Positions 1-11,855 of a stretch of 64,000 bases of DNA are shown in pieces. Source of the stretch: Alviniconcha marisindica. Its lineage: Eukaryota > Mollusca > Gastropoda > Provannidae. Position 1 is the first letter of the stretch; each line of letters opens with the position of its first letter. The notes beneath the pieces are model-generated. The model was not told where the DNA came from, ran no database searches, and was given only the letters and a program-made list of their open reading frames with translations. Location of the stretch: the NCBI GenBank assembly GCA_018857735.1, contig JABMCL010001887.1, positions 250,001 to 314,000 of the forward strand, in the 5' to 3' direction. A program made the position numbers and the translations under genes.

Positions 1-1130
1 AGGCATTGACCCATGTCTGTTGATAGCCCATGCATTGACCCATGTCTTTTGTCAGCCCATGCATTGACCCATGTCTGTTGATAGCCCTGCATTGACCCAT
101 GTCTCTGTTGACAGCCCATGCATTGTATTATTGGCAGGAGCTGCCACAAGTATCATTTTTGTTGCGACAAACACATGTTGGTTGTGACAAATGCGTGTTT
201 GTCGCGACAAACAGGTGTTGGTTGCAACAAACACATCTTTTGTCATGACAAAAATATGCTTGTCACAACAAAACAAAACCTTTGTCACGACAAAAATTTA
301 TACTTGTGGCAGCTCCCGCCAATGGTAGCATTGACCCATGTCTCTGTTGATAGCCCATGCATTGACCCATGTCTCTGTTGATAGCCCATGCATTGACCCT
401 TGTCTCTGTTGATAGCCCATTCATTGACCCATGTCTCTGTTGATAGCCCCTGCATTGACCCATGTCTCTGTTGATAGCCCATGCATTGACCCATGCCTCT
501 GGTGATAGCTCATGCATTGACCCATGCCTCTGGTGATAGCCCATGCATTGACCCATGCCTCTGGTGATAGCCCATGAATTGACCCATGCCTCTGGTGATA
601 GCCCATACATTGACCCATGTCTCTGTTGACAGCCCATGCATTTACCCATGTCTCTGTTGACAGCCCATGCATTTACCCATGTCTCTGTTGACAGCCCATG
701 CATTGACCCATGTTTCTGTTGACATCCCATGCATTGACCCATGCCTCTGGTGATAGTCCATGCATTGACCCATGTCTCTGTTGACAGCCCATGCATTGAC
801 CATCTCTGTTGACAGCCTGCACATGGACACCTGTCTGTTGATAACCCATTTATTAACCTATGTCTGTTGATAGCCCATGCATGGACCCATGTCTGTTGTC
901 AGCCCATGCATTGGCCCATGTCTGTTGTTAGCCCATGCATTGACCCATGTCTGTTGACAGCCCATGCATTGACCCATGTCTCTGTTGATAGCCCATGCAT
1001 TGACCCATGTCTCTGGTGATAGCCTTGTCCGGAGGTGACCCTTTGTGTTTGGCAGGATATGGCTGGATATTCAATCCAATTACTACTATTAATAGCCTAT
1101 GCACTGACCTGTCTTTGTTGACAACCCATG
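1..1130. repeat. Minisatellite, ~31-bp unit
   Basis: Roughly thirty imperfect copies of a 31-bp unit built on GCATTGACCCATGTCTCTG followed by TTGATAGCCCAT. Variants differ by single bases and by loss of a CT dinucleotide. The array enters from the left edge, decays after about 1020, and is interrupted by an inserted element at 126-327. Long open frames across it come only from the repeat period and are not genes. Confidence 0.93.
126..327. mobile_element. Palindrome-rich TIR element, copy 1 (202 bp)
   Basis: The ends are inverted copies of ATTGGCGGGAGCTGCCAC (the left end has one A for G). The interior is a run of short self-complementary units of the TTTGTCGCGACAAA type. It is flanked by a direct repeat GCATTG at 120-125 and 328-333, which reads as a 6-bp target duplication because the host 31-bp unit contains GCATTG only once. 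No coding capacity, so it is non-autonomous. The same element recurs at 9670-9864 and 48239-48651. Confidence 0.87.
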
Positions 1131-1627
1131 TCCAAAATGACCCTCTGTCACTTTCTGTGTGGTCATTTGAGACCTATTTTATACACCCATAAAATCTCTG
1201 CCCAGTCCTCTGACTGCTAGTGAGAGTGCCCCCCCCCCCCCCCCCTCCACCCCACCCTTTTCTTTTTTCTTTCTCCCTCTCCTTTACTGTTCTTTATAAG
1301 ATGAGCATTGACTCCTTCTGTTTTCTTTTCTGATACTAGTCATATGAACTGATCAGATGTTCTGCTGCTTTATTTGCTGGTTGTATGCTGATAATATGGA
1401 ACTGAATGATGTATGGTATGTGTTCATCTGGTGCTGTGAACACGCTGTTTTGTGTGGAAATTATCAAGTATAATGTTTCACTCACTCATGCCTATATGTA
1501 TGTAAATAATGCCTGTAATTTGGTATAGTACTCATCAGTAGCTTAGCAAGGACTAGTTGTTAGGCAGATTTTTGACAGAACCTAAACTACAATCCTTGTA
1601 AAATAAAGTTTTTGAGTTCAAGTTTGA

Positions 1628-1684
<57 letters not shown>

Positions 1685-3000
1685 TTTTAAGAGTGGGTTA
1701 TGTTGGTCCATACAAAATCACTAACATTCCACTCATCTCAGTCTCTGACTTGACGGCAAACTGTTCACAATGATTTATTGATACATGAATAACATATTTC
1801 TTGCTGCAAAATAACAACACAACACTTCCCCTTTCATGGCAAAGGAAAAAAAAGACACAAAACAAAACCTTTACAAATAAAGAATTTGATAAAAACAGCA
1901 TTACCAGTGACTCTTTTCTGTTTTTGCAATGTCAAACACATTTTGACAAACTGTTTCAAAATATAAATTAAAAAAAGAAATACTTTTTCTTTACATTACA
2001 ACAAAACTCCCACCAGTAAGGCTTACACTGAACAAACTGTCGGAACAACTGTTTGCTACCATTCTAGGATGAAAAACATTGAATTAAACATGAACCATGG
2101 GGGGAGTAACAAAGTAGAAACAAAACTCCTTGGTATGACCTGTATCTTGTGTCGCGAAGAAAAGATTTAAAAAAAAAAAAAAGGGTTTCCAAGAGCAGTC
2201 TTCTGGACTTGTTTCCATGAACAACACCTCAATAAAAATCAAAACTGATCACGGTTTATACAGGCATCCACCTGTAAATGAGTAATCACTGACACTGCTG
2301 AATGACACTTCACAAATGATCATGGTTTCAATGTGATAGACAATATTTCAACATGAACTCTGACACTGACTAAAACCAGAACCGTACTGGAGTCAGTACA
2401 AATTAAAAGCTTAATATACACTGCAGCACAGTGCTGGCATTTAAATCGAGCACACCTGCGTATGGTAACCTATAAGGAAAATGTGAAAGAAAACCGTTAC
2501 ACACATCAATGATGTACACAAAGGAATTATGAACAAGTTAGCATGCATGGAACTGAGAAACGCAACACGCAAAAAAAATACATGAAAAATGAACCATGAT
2601 CAGCAAGGATATTCAGCAAGATACTGATTATGGTAGTTTTTTTCACAGATGCTCTTCACTGCAGGAATAGAAATGGGCGTGGGAGGAAGGGGTAGAAATT
2701 CACACTGAAGGTCGATGCCAACAGACAGGGAGTATGGGGGGAAGGTCCACAAGTCCAGATCAATGCATGTAAGTATATTACACATGAAAAGACAAGCCCA
2801 CACATCAGGACTGCCTTGACAGTGTTAGCATAACACTGCAGCACGGGCAAATGTCAGTTTACTGTTGGGATGTTCTGCAGTTCACAATAGTGATGGTCTA
2901 CGCGAACTAACCTGTCCAATGGCACACAGAGGAAAGATTGTGTGTGTGTGCATTTGTGTATGTGCAGGCCTATGTCGATAAAGTCTCCAAGTTTCTAAAA
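1131..3000. other. Intergenic, no gene seen
   Basis: Low-complexity and AT-rich sequence. It holds a C-run at about 1210-1245, a (CT)n tract at about 1630-1681 and a short A-run near 2170. No splice-bounded coding segment or RNA gene was recognised. Confidence 0.6.
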
Positions 3001-3019
3001 TACTCAGATCTGACCCAAC

Positions 3020-3920
3020 TCCAAAGGCGACCAAGAATTTATTGGATTACACAAGCGCTTACTGGAATCCACAAGCAACCAAACACTTAGTGGGATCCAC
3101 AAGCAACCAAACATTTAGTGGGATCCACAAGCAACCTGACATTTAGTTGAGATCCACAAGCAGCCTGGCACTTAGTGGGATCCACAAGCAGCCTGGCACT
3201 TAGTGGGATCCACAAGCAGCCTGGCACTTGGTGGAATCCACAAGCAGCCAAGAACCTATTGGGATTCGTAAGCAGCAAAGCACTTACTGGGATCCACAAG
3301 CAGCCTAGCACTTAGTTGGGATCCACAAACAACCTGGCACTTAGTGGGATCCACCAGCAGCAAAGCAATTAGTGGGATCCACCAGCAGCCAAGAACCTAC
3401 TGGGATCCGTAAGCAGCAAAGCACTTACTGGGATCCACAAGCAACCAAGCACTAGCTTGGTGGGATTCGCAAGCAACCAAGCACATATTGGGATCCACCA
3501 GCAGTACGGCTCCAAATGCAGCAAAGCACCTACTGGGATCCACATGAACTAAGAGATAGATAACTGATTTTTAACTGTCAACTGTGATAGCTATATCAGG
3601 GCAACACCTTGTGAGGTCCACAAGCAACTAAGCCACCGTTGGGATCCACAAGCAGCCAAGCACACAGTGTACTCCACTATCAACCAAACACTTAGAGCTG
3701 CATGCAACCAAATGCTTAATGGGATTCACAAGCAGCCAAGCACACAGAGTACTCCATTATCAAACAAACACTTAGAGCTGCATGCAACCAAATGCTACTA
3801 AAAGCGATCCACAAGCACTCAGTGCAATCGAGTGTTACAGGCAACCAAGCACTTATGCTGGGATCCACAAGTGCTCAGCGGGATTCACAAACAGACAAGC
3901 ACTCCATGAAAGCAACACCC
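3020..3920. repeat. Minisatellite, ~28-30-bp GGGATCCACAAGC unit
   Basis: Diverged tandem copies of a unit resembling GGGATCCACAAGCAGCC followed by a short GCACTTAGT segment. Copies are best conserved at 3080-3540 and become spaced and degenerate towards 3920. Many contain a BamHI-type GGATCC. The open frames across it are periodic artefacts. Confidence 0.87.
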
Positions 3921-4559
3921 TGAACAACCCCTACTGGAGATTACAGCATACATGTACGACATCAAAAACATCTTGTTTTGGGTTATGCTTGCACATGGGT
4001 CTGCCCCTTTCCACTAGCAAGACAAGAATCTTTGATTATGCAGGGGTTCCCTGTTTCCAGTTTAGATATTACAACAATTACAAACAAACCACAAAAAAAG
4101 AACCAAATGAAATTCAGAAATCAGACATTCAAAAAATACAGATCTCAAAACAATACGGGGCAACTTTCAGTTCAGCAAGTCTTTTCGCCAGTCTTTCAAT
4201 TTACTGAATAATATATGTACACCATTTGCATTTAGGGTTGGCGGGAGGGGGGGGGGGGGGGGGTATAATCTTTCCAACAGAACAATTCCAATGCATTTTG
4301 CTTTACTGAGTTTCTTGAAATTATGCAAAACTGTATAATGAAAGGGGGCTGAGTTTTCTTTATGGCAGCTGATTTATATAACTGCACAGACCTGCTAACT
4401 CAAGACAAGGACAAGCCTTGATGGATGTACCTCACCCCCAACATTTTGTTTTGCCCAGCAGTGCAGCAGAAGGAAGTGCATGGGTACAGAATTTATTTTG
4501 TGTGACTGGCATTTGCATCAGCAAGCATTTTTAATAAGCCAAAGCAATGCCTCACCATT
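3921..4559. other. Intergenic, no gene seen
   Basis: Unremarkable sequence with a G-run at about 4245-4263. The open frame that enters from the left is a continuation of the minisatellite and lacks protein-like composition. Confidence 0.5.
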
Positions 4560-5440
4560 GTTTGCTGAATACTTTGTCCTGTAAGACTCAGTAAGAGGTC
4601 TGCATCAATGCATTAATCACTGAATACTTTGTCCTGCAAGAGGTCTGCATCACTGCATTACTGAATACTTTGTCCTGTAAGAGGTCTGCCTCATTGCTTT
4701 ATTGACTACTTTGTCCTGTATTCAATATTTTGTGTTACAAATGCTTGCTCCAGTTTTGGTTACCAGTGTGTGCATCTCCCAGTGTTTTATGTTCAGTGTT
4801 GTCTAACACTGTGTCACCAGAGCCAGCATTAATCAACAGTTTGTGATAACAGTGCTTGTGTTCAATATGTAAGTGTTGTCAGTGTTTATGTTATCCATCA
4901 GTATTTGTTATCAGTGTTTTCGTTACTCAACACACTGTGCTAACAGAGCTTGAGTTAGATATGTGAGTGTTGTCAGTATCCGCATTATCCAACATTATGT
5001 GTTAAAAATTGTTATCAGTGTTTGCATTATTCAATACTTTGCGCTAACAGTGTTTGTGTTAAATATGTGTTGTCGGTGTTTGCATTATCCAACAGTTATG
5101 ATGTTATCAGTTATCAGTGTTTGTTATTCGTTAGAATTACTCAATACTTTGTGCTAACAAAGCTTGTGTTAAATATGTGACTGTTGTCAGCATTTGCATT
5201 ATCCAACAGTATTTGTTATCAGCGTTTGCATTATTCAAAACTTTGCTTATGTTAAATATGTGAGTGTTGTCAGTGCTTGCATCAACCAACAGTGGGTGTT
5301 ATCACCATAATATCAATGTTAGCATTATTCAATACTCCAAGTTAAATATGTGAGTGTATGTGTTATCCAACAATACATGTTATCAGTGTTTGCATCATTC
5401 AATACCTTGTGCTAACAGTGCTTTAGCTAACTTTATTTCA
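4560..5440. repeat. Diverged tandem repeats (two unit types)
   Basis: At 4565-4720 three copies of a unit containing CTGAATACTTTGTCCTG then AAGAGGTCTGC. From about 4770 to 5440 a longer, more degenerate unit carries GTTATCAGTGTTTGCATTA, TTCAATACTTTGTGCTAACA and TTAAATATGTGAGTGTTG. The order of these blocks is kept through about six copies, so the larger unit is probably 80-100 bp. Confidence 0.75.
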
Positions 5441-7715
5441 CTGAAACTGGGTCAGAGGAGTACACCTAAGCAAACATTCCTCGGAAGAGCTCAAGGTCCA
5501 CTACGTATAAACATGTTGCATTTAACACACATCACAAAATACAAGTGAAGGTGCCAGAACAATCAAAAACTGGCCTTGAAATACAGGTCCTCAGTACACG
5601 TAATAGTAATATTCCACAGAATAAACATGATTATGTAATACGTGGCACATGCAATAGTCAAGTATGTACATACATCAGACACCATACAAAGATTTCTGCT
5701 GCCCTGAATTTCTCAGAAGCAGTGATGCCATTTTTAATCATTTTTTCATAATTTCAGAGATAGCAGGATGATGATCAACAAACCTCTCAGACGGTGCTGT
5801 AATGCTATGGGTTCTGGGCAGTTTCATCTGCAGAGGAGGTGCAAATGCAAATTTGTCACACATTGCAAACCACAAAAAAAAGAAAAAAGGCTTTTGAATA
5901 TCTTTAATCCATATATCCATGCAAGGATTGTGCACCTGTGAAGTTTTTCACAAAGGAAACAAAACTCAAGAAAAGGTTGGGTTTGGGGTGTGTTTTGGGG
6001 TGTGTGTTTTTAATAACCAGTTACACAGAGAACTCGGCAAAAGATGCTCTGGAGCACAAACAGTCTGACATCGTTTGTTTGATTCACAAAAGGAACAGCA
6101 CCGTTACAATATAAAAACCTGTGCCCAAGTTCCATTTAATGATGAACAGCTTCTGTTCACTGTCCAGGGCAGGCTGTGAAATGGGTCAAGATTCTGTTCA
6201 TGTATCACTCTTGTACTTGCGCACTCCATACATCAATCACAAAACAATTCTTCATGAAAGCAAAATCCTCAGCAGTAAGTGTTCTATGGTCGGACGATCG
6301 AATCAGTGAGCGCACTGTCACACAAACCAGCTGTACAGTGACTGAATGCCATGTCCCCTGGCCCTTCTTGCTGTCCTTGACATTGCCAGGCCTTACAGAT
6401 GCATCAGCGCAACTTGTGGTTGCTTCACTGAGGCCAGTTTTGGCCCAGCGGTTGGGAGCGGCACTCCAACAGGAGACGGATGAAAAAAGGTTGGACTTCA
6501 CATGGTTCACCCGCCCCTTGAAAACTTGAGAGTTACAGACAGGCTAGAGATACTGTACGCACCCACCCACCTATTGCTGATGCAGCAAAAAACGGTTCAC
6601 AGCATGAACTAAGAGAATGCAGAATCATTTTGGTGGATTGCGGAGTAGTGTCAGTTCTTTGCCCACCACACTCCCCTCCTCCGACCTCCCACCTAACATC
6701 CCATGGGTGCAGCATCGTTTAGGTGGACAGCAGAGTAGTACTGGTCCCCCCTCCCAATATCCCATGTGATTTTGGCCCTTGCTGCTTGAGCAGGGGGTCA
6801 GGCCTGCTGTGCTCTGCAATAATCATTGATTAATGTATATATATATGTCGCTCAACTGTGCCATTACCAGATATGATGGCGCCAACAAAATTCACCTCTG
6901 GCCGATCAATGTCCAATAATTATATACAATAACTCCTTTTTTCCCCTTCAGGGATAACACCCGATTTGAACTTCTGGACTGATCTCTTCCACGTGTGTGG
7001 CATGGTTATTCAGAAAGATGTGACCCTTGTGCCATGACCCTTGCCCCTCGCCACCAAGGCAGTCGGCGCTACCATGAATGTCGCACAACTGTCTGCAGGT
7101 AACTTGTGCAGACTTCAGAACAACATTGACCGGTGCTGAGACTAGGCGGCTAGGAAAAGAGGACAGAGTCTGGACACAAAAACAGAGCCATGATTTTCTC
7201 ACCCATGGCGTTCAGCGAGGGTTGACCTCTTGCGGAGAATGTGGGTTGCCCTATGTGGGCGAGGTTGCAGTGGCAGCGTGAGCAGCGCTACCCAGTCCTG
7301 CCCGTGCTGGCAATGTTTTTCTGCCTTCACCCAGGGCCGCAGAAACACACTCACCCTGTCGCTCGACACAGGTAGAAAAGCACATGAGTGAGTCCAGACC
7401 AAAACCAACCGCAATGAGAATGTACTTCTGGTGGAGTTTATGGACCTTGTATTTACATGCATGCCACATGAGAGTTACTGTTGGTGATTCAGGTCCTTGT
7501 TGTTGTACTTGTGTTATGTATTTCGAGTACTAATTAATTCACTTGGGTGCTGACTCTGAATGAGCGCTCTGGGCCTCATTCTGTTTCAGATTCAAAACCA
7601 ACCAGTGCGTTGGGTGAGTCAAGACCCAAACCCACAAGCTCGTCAGGTGAATTCGCAGCTATTTTGCAAAGTAGATGGCCTGGCCCTGTACCTGCCCTTG
7701 TATGACATGGCACAA
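5441..7715. other. Intergenic; one unexplained minus-strand open stretch
   Basis: No splice-supported exon was found. On the minus strand 6510-6205 stays open for 101 codons with a mixed, protein-like composition, but I recognise no domain and see no convincing acceptor in a phase that links it to gene A. It could be a decayed transposon or a far downstream exon. A short (TA)n run lies near 6838-6845. Confidence 0.4.
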
Positions 7716-7850
7716 GAGGTGCTGTGGCCTGGTGGTTAGGGCAAAAGACCGAGGACCATGAGGCCAGGGCTTCAAACTCTTCCTCAGGCAGAGAGAGATC
7801 TTCTCCCCATCTCCTCTGACTCAAGGAGGAGGATTGAGTGTCTAGTCCTT
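7716..7850 (+). mobile_element. tRNA-derived SINE-like fragment
   Basis: Contains a pol III box A-like TGGCCTGGTGGTTAGGG and, about 35 bp later, a box B-like GGGCTTCAAACTC. This spacing is usual for a tRNA-derived SINE head. No canonical acceptor stem or CCA-ready end, so it is not a working tRNA gene. C-runs follow at about 7881-7915 and 8007-8025. Confidence 0.5.
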
Positions 7851-9669
7851 TTGGGTGAGATCAAAATATTACTGAGGTCTCCCCCCCCCCCCCCCCCCCC
7901 CCCCCCAACCCCCCCAGCAGAAAAACATTGCACTGCCCTGGCAAATTTCTATAGAAATTCCATCAATATTTAGGAAAACATTTGCAGGCTGGGTAGCTGA
8001 TGATACCCCCCCCCCCCCCCCCCCCAAGCCAGGCAACCCACATCTCCCAAAGGAAGAAGCGACCAATGATGCTGTCTACAGAAAGAACACAAATAGCACA
8101 CAGGCCTGCTGTCACCTGTCGCATTGCCTCAACAATTTACCATGTTCCCCAACACAAGTCTACAAAAACTTCACCATCAGTCAACCAGATAAAACAAATT
8201 CTGTGGGATGGACTGTGGTACCTGGCTCTCCACCAGCGGACCATCAGATCTGAGATGATAAACACCCTGCCAAGTACCATGTCCTCAGGAGAAAGTAAGT
8301 AACTATGTCCACAGGAAGCATAGTAAATTCAAGTTTGTCAACTCATGACAGGAAGAGGTGTCTGAACGCAGCCTATTGGGCAGTTTAGGCAGGGTTGTTA
8401 ACTCCTTTGACTTTTGCCTGGCATCGTTTAAGTCCCTTGGCTGCTTTTATTTCCGGTGTGTACTTTCTTCACAATGGAAGGTGGTGACAGTGAATTTGTG
8501 AATTTTACACAACTGACTTTAAAGATATTTTTGGAGGCCCATGGTCAGAATGTGTCTGACAACAAGCAATAACTTGTTGCTCGTGCTATAGGATGCCCCA
8601 AAACGCATTTTTTCCACGAACTTGCCATCTTCTGGTCAGCCAAAAAACAATGCAAAGACACTTTTTTTTCCAACCTCCATCCCCTTTCCCCAGTAATTTT
8701 TTGTAAGTACTGCTTCACAATTCTAGGTTCAACTTCCATCGTTTTACACAGCGTGAAGCAACGCCTACTCAGAAATCAGCCTGGAAGTGATGTTGCGACC
8801 TCTCACGACTTCTTGCACAAAAGATTACAAAGGGCATTCACTTGTGCAAACCAGCTTCACTGAACCGCCCAATAGTTTTAATTTTTAATAAGGCTTATTT
8901 TAATAGCACAGAACAAAATCATGTGCAAATGTTCAGGTGATACCCCTTTTCCAAGTAACAAATAGTTAATCTACCAACAAATCATGAAGACGAACAAGTA
9001 CTTTGAGGAAAGAAAGAAAACGTTGTCACTTTTGCGTTTCAGCAAGACTTCCCCTGGTTTAAAATGATGACACTGGATTGGATTGCTTTACTGCAGTTTC
9101 AGCTTGAGCTGAGCAAATATAAAACAAGAATGCTGTTTGAGCGAGTTAGTTTGCAATAAAACCCACCATTTTCCAAATGTTATCAGTTTCAAAGACAAGT
9201 ATAATCCCTATGTCCTTCACTACTCTTTTTTTCTTCTTTTTTTGCCAAGCACATCAATGTGGGGTGTTTATTCAGAAACATTCATACATCATTACAATAT
9301 CACTCTTGCTCACTCATTCACATGTCTTTTTTTCATTATATATATAAACCCCCAAGGAAGGCAGCTGTGCCAAAAATTTGGGGTTTTTCTTTGATTTTCT
9401 GTTTATATATGTTTTACATAAAAAATTATATGATATATATATATAGATATTTGTAGCCTAGATTGGATGGGGATGGGGGGGAGATATCATCAGCTTTATA
9501 TCAACATAGTAGTTAGTAGTGCAAGGCTAAGCAAAATAAATCTGAAACAGTAAAATTAATAACAACAACAAAAATGTGTTAAAGGTGCTGTGCAGGGTGG
9601 TTACTGGGTTAGACAATTTGCATGACCAAGGGTGAAAGTTGACCAACTGGATATTCCCAGCATGCTGTC
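7851..9669. other. Intergenic, no gene seen
   Basis: Two C-runs (about 7881-7915 and 8007-8025), AT-rich stretches and a short (TA)n near 9430-9445. No gene or RNA recognised. Confidence 0.5.
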
Positions 9670-9864
9670 TAATCATTGGCGGGAGCTGCCACAAGTATCA
9701 CTTTTGTCGTGACAAACATAATTTCGTGGCGACAAAGGTTTCCTCGCAGCATGCACACTTTTGTTGCAACAAAAGATGTGTTTTGTCGCGACAAACACGT
9801 GTTTGTCACGACAAAACTTTTGTCGCAACAAAAATTATACTTCTGGCAGCTCCCGCCAATGATA
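9670..9864. mobile_element. Palindrome-rich TIR element, copy 2 (195 bp)
   Basis: Termini are inverted ATCATTGGCGGGAGCTGCCA sequences. The interior has about seven self-complementary units such as TGTCGCGACAAACA. Flanks are GCTGTC (9664-9669) and GATGTC (9865-9870), a 5-of-6 match that fits a mutated 6-bp target duplication. Non-coding. Confidence 0.85.
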
Positions 9865-10139
9865 GATGTCTGCCATCCAAGGGTGGTACGGGCTACAGAG
9901 GGTTCCGCACTGAGCTCCAAGCCCCACTTCTTTCCTCAGGTTTTCAGTCTGACCGCCGTGTGGAACTGCATAAAACTGCAGGCTTGTGGAATGCACAAGG
10001 ACTCGGTAAAAAATACAAATGACTGTAATCCCCCTCAGTGCCTCAGCCACTAGTTTTCATCAACAGTGAATGCGAGGCGTTGCTTACTCTGAAGGTCTCT
10101 TTAGAACCACACTTGCTCACTTGCCATCCCTGTATCAGC

Positions 10140-10480
10140 TCGTAGAAGAAGAAAAATGGCAGTCCTCTTGAGAGTTTTTTCAAGAGGAATATAATTGTGA
10201 CGTTCTGAACTGACAGAAACACTTGGCAGCCCTCTTGAGGTTTTTCAATGGGAATATTAATTGTGACAGTCTAAACTGACAGAAACACTTGGCAGCCCTC
10301 TTGAGGTTTTTTCAAGGGGAATCTTAATTGTGATGTTCTGAATTGACAGAAACATTTGGCAGCCCTCTTGTGGTTTTATAATTGTGACATTCTGAACTGA
10401 CAGAAACAACTGGCAGCCCTCTTGGGGTTTTTGGAGGGGAATCTTAATTGTGATGTTCTGAACTGACAGTTTCTGTCAAC
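10140..10480. repeat. Tandem repeat, ~65-75-bp unit
   Basis: About five copies of a unit carrying CAGAAACACTTGGCAGCCCT, CTTGAGGTTTTTTC and AATTGTGACGTTCTGAACTG. Copies differ by small deletions; the fourth has lost part of the GGGAATATT segment. Confidence 0.82.
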
Positions 10481-10744
10481 TCTTGGCAACCCTGAACCTT
10501 CCATCCAGAGTAAGAACCAATGTCTGGATCCAAAGGGCGCCATCCTCCAGAAAATCTGAAGAACTCTGCATCAATTTTGTGCCCAAGTTAGACTCTGGAC
10601 ACTTTCCAATTGTGTCCAATGGGAATATTAAAATCCAAAGAATTAAAGTGGCCCTGAGCACTGTCACAGGCAAACCATGCCTAAAATGTAGAAAGCACTT
10701 ACTGACTAAATGTGTGACATCTCCAGACAGAACATATCATCAGT

Positions 10745-10985
10745 TCACTCAAAATTAGGAATTTCCCCATTTTCCAACATCAAAATCAGGAATTTCTGCA
10801 TTTTCCAGTGTCAAAATCAAGAATTTGTACATTTCCCAATGTCAGATCAAGAATTTCCCCATTTTCTACTTCCAAAATCAGGAATTTCCACATGATTTAT
10901 ACCAGCGTTAAAATCATGAAGTTCCAGATTTCCCAATGTGAAAATGTTATTACAAAAATCAGGAGTTTTAACATTTTCAGCGTCA
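10745..10985. repeat. Tandem repeat, ~30-bp AT-rich unit
   Basis: Seven or so copies of AAAATCAGGAATTTCCCCAT followed by TTTCCAACATC variants. The last copies near 10920-10985 are strongly diverged. Confidence 0.78.
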
Positions 10986-11855
10986 ACATCAGGATTACTG
11001 AGACCAATGAGGTCAACTTTCACCCTTGCTTCAGGGCTGCAGAAACACACTTGTCTATTTACCCAGGACAGAAATGCCTCCTGACAAATCAAAACCAAAT
11101 ACCATTAGCCCATTGGTCAAGAAATAATTTTTTACTCAGCAATGATTTATTATAAAACCTGTTTTAATCACCAGAAAAGAAATCATGGCAGCATAGCTTG
11201 CCATGCAATGTTATCTCCATTCTAATTTGGCTAAAATTGTGAAAACAATGCCAAAGTGTGAAACAGAAAAATGTTGTTCATAAAATATTTTCAGAAAATA
11301 CCTCCAACTAGGAATCATTCTTTCTGGATAGTGGGCTTTCATATTCATTTCACTTTTTTAACTTCAGCAGGCCTGTTTCATGGCACTAAGAACAGATTCA
11401 GAAGCTGGGCATTTGTGTGTGTGTGTGTGTGTGTAGGGGGGGTGGGGGGGGGGGGGGCTTCAATACTTAGATGCACCTGTCACAAACAAAAATAAAGACA
11501 ATTATTATTAACACTCTCAGAACAACTGGCAAAGAACATGGAGTAATACAGTAACTGAAAGCAACACAAACGGCAACATTTCAAAAACTGAACGAACTGT
11601 CAGAAAGCGTATAAAGCTCTTTTTTTTAAATCTACAGGCCTGATCACTTTTTCTGCTTATGTTTGAGGGCTGAACCCATTTTTTTCTTAGTAATCCTGAA
11701 AAAAAGAAAACACAACACATTATCACTAACATCAACATACCTCTTTCAGACAAACAAATTGCACTGATAAATCGCTGAACAAATAAACTACTATTTGTAC
11801 TAAGCAAATAATTAAACCAACATAAAAACAAAAACAACAGTAAATGCAGATATTA
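10986..11855. other. Intergenic, no gene seen
   Basis: AT-rich sequence with a (GT)n-G-run composite at about 11415-11458. The minus-strand open stretch at 11837-11517 has hydrophobic, low-information composition; I treat it as chance. Confidence 0.45.

Noticed and set aside
263..796. Long minus-strand open frame with a repeated MGQCMGYQQRHGS peptide
   Set aside because: It is the 31-bp minisatellite read through; frames on both strands stay open because of the unit, and there is no splice or start support.
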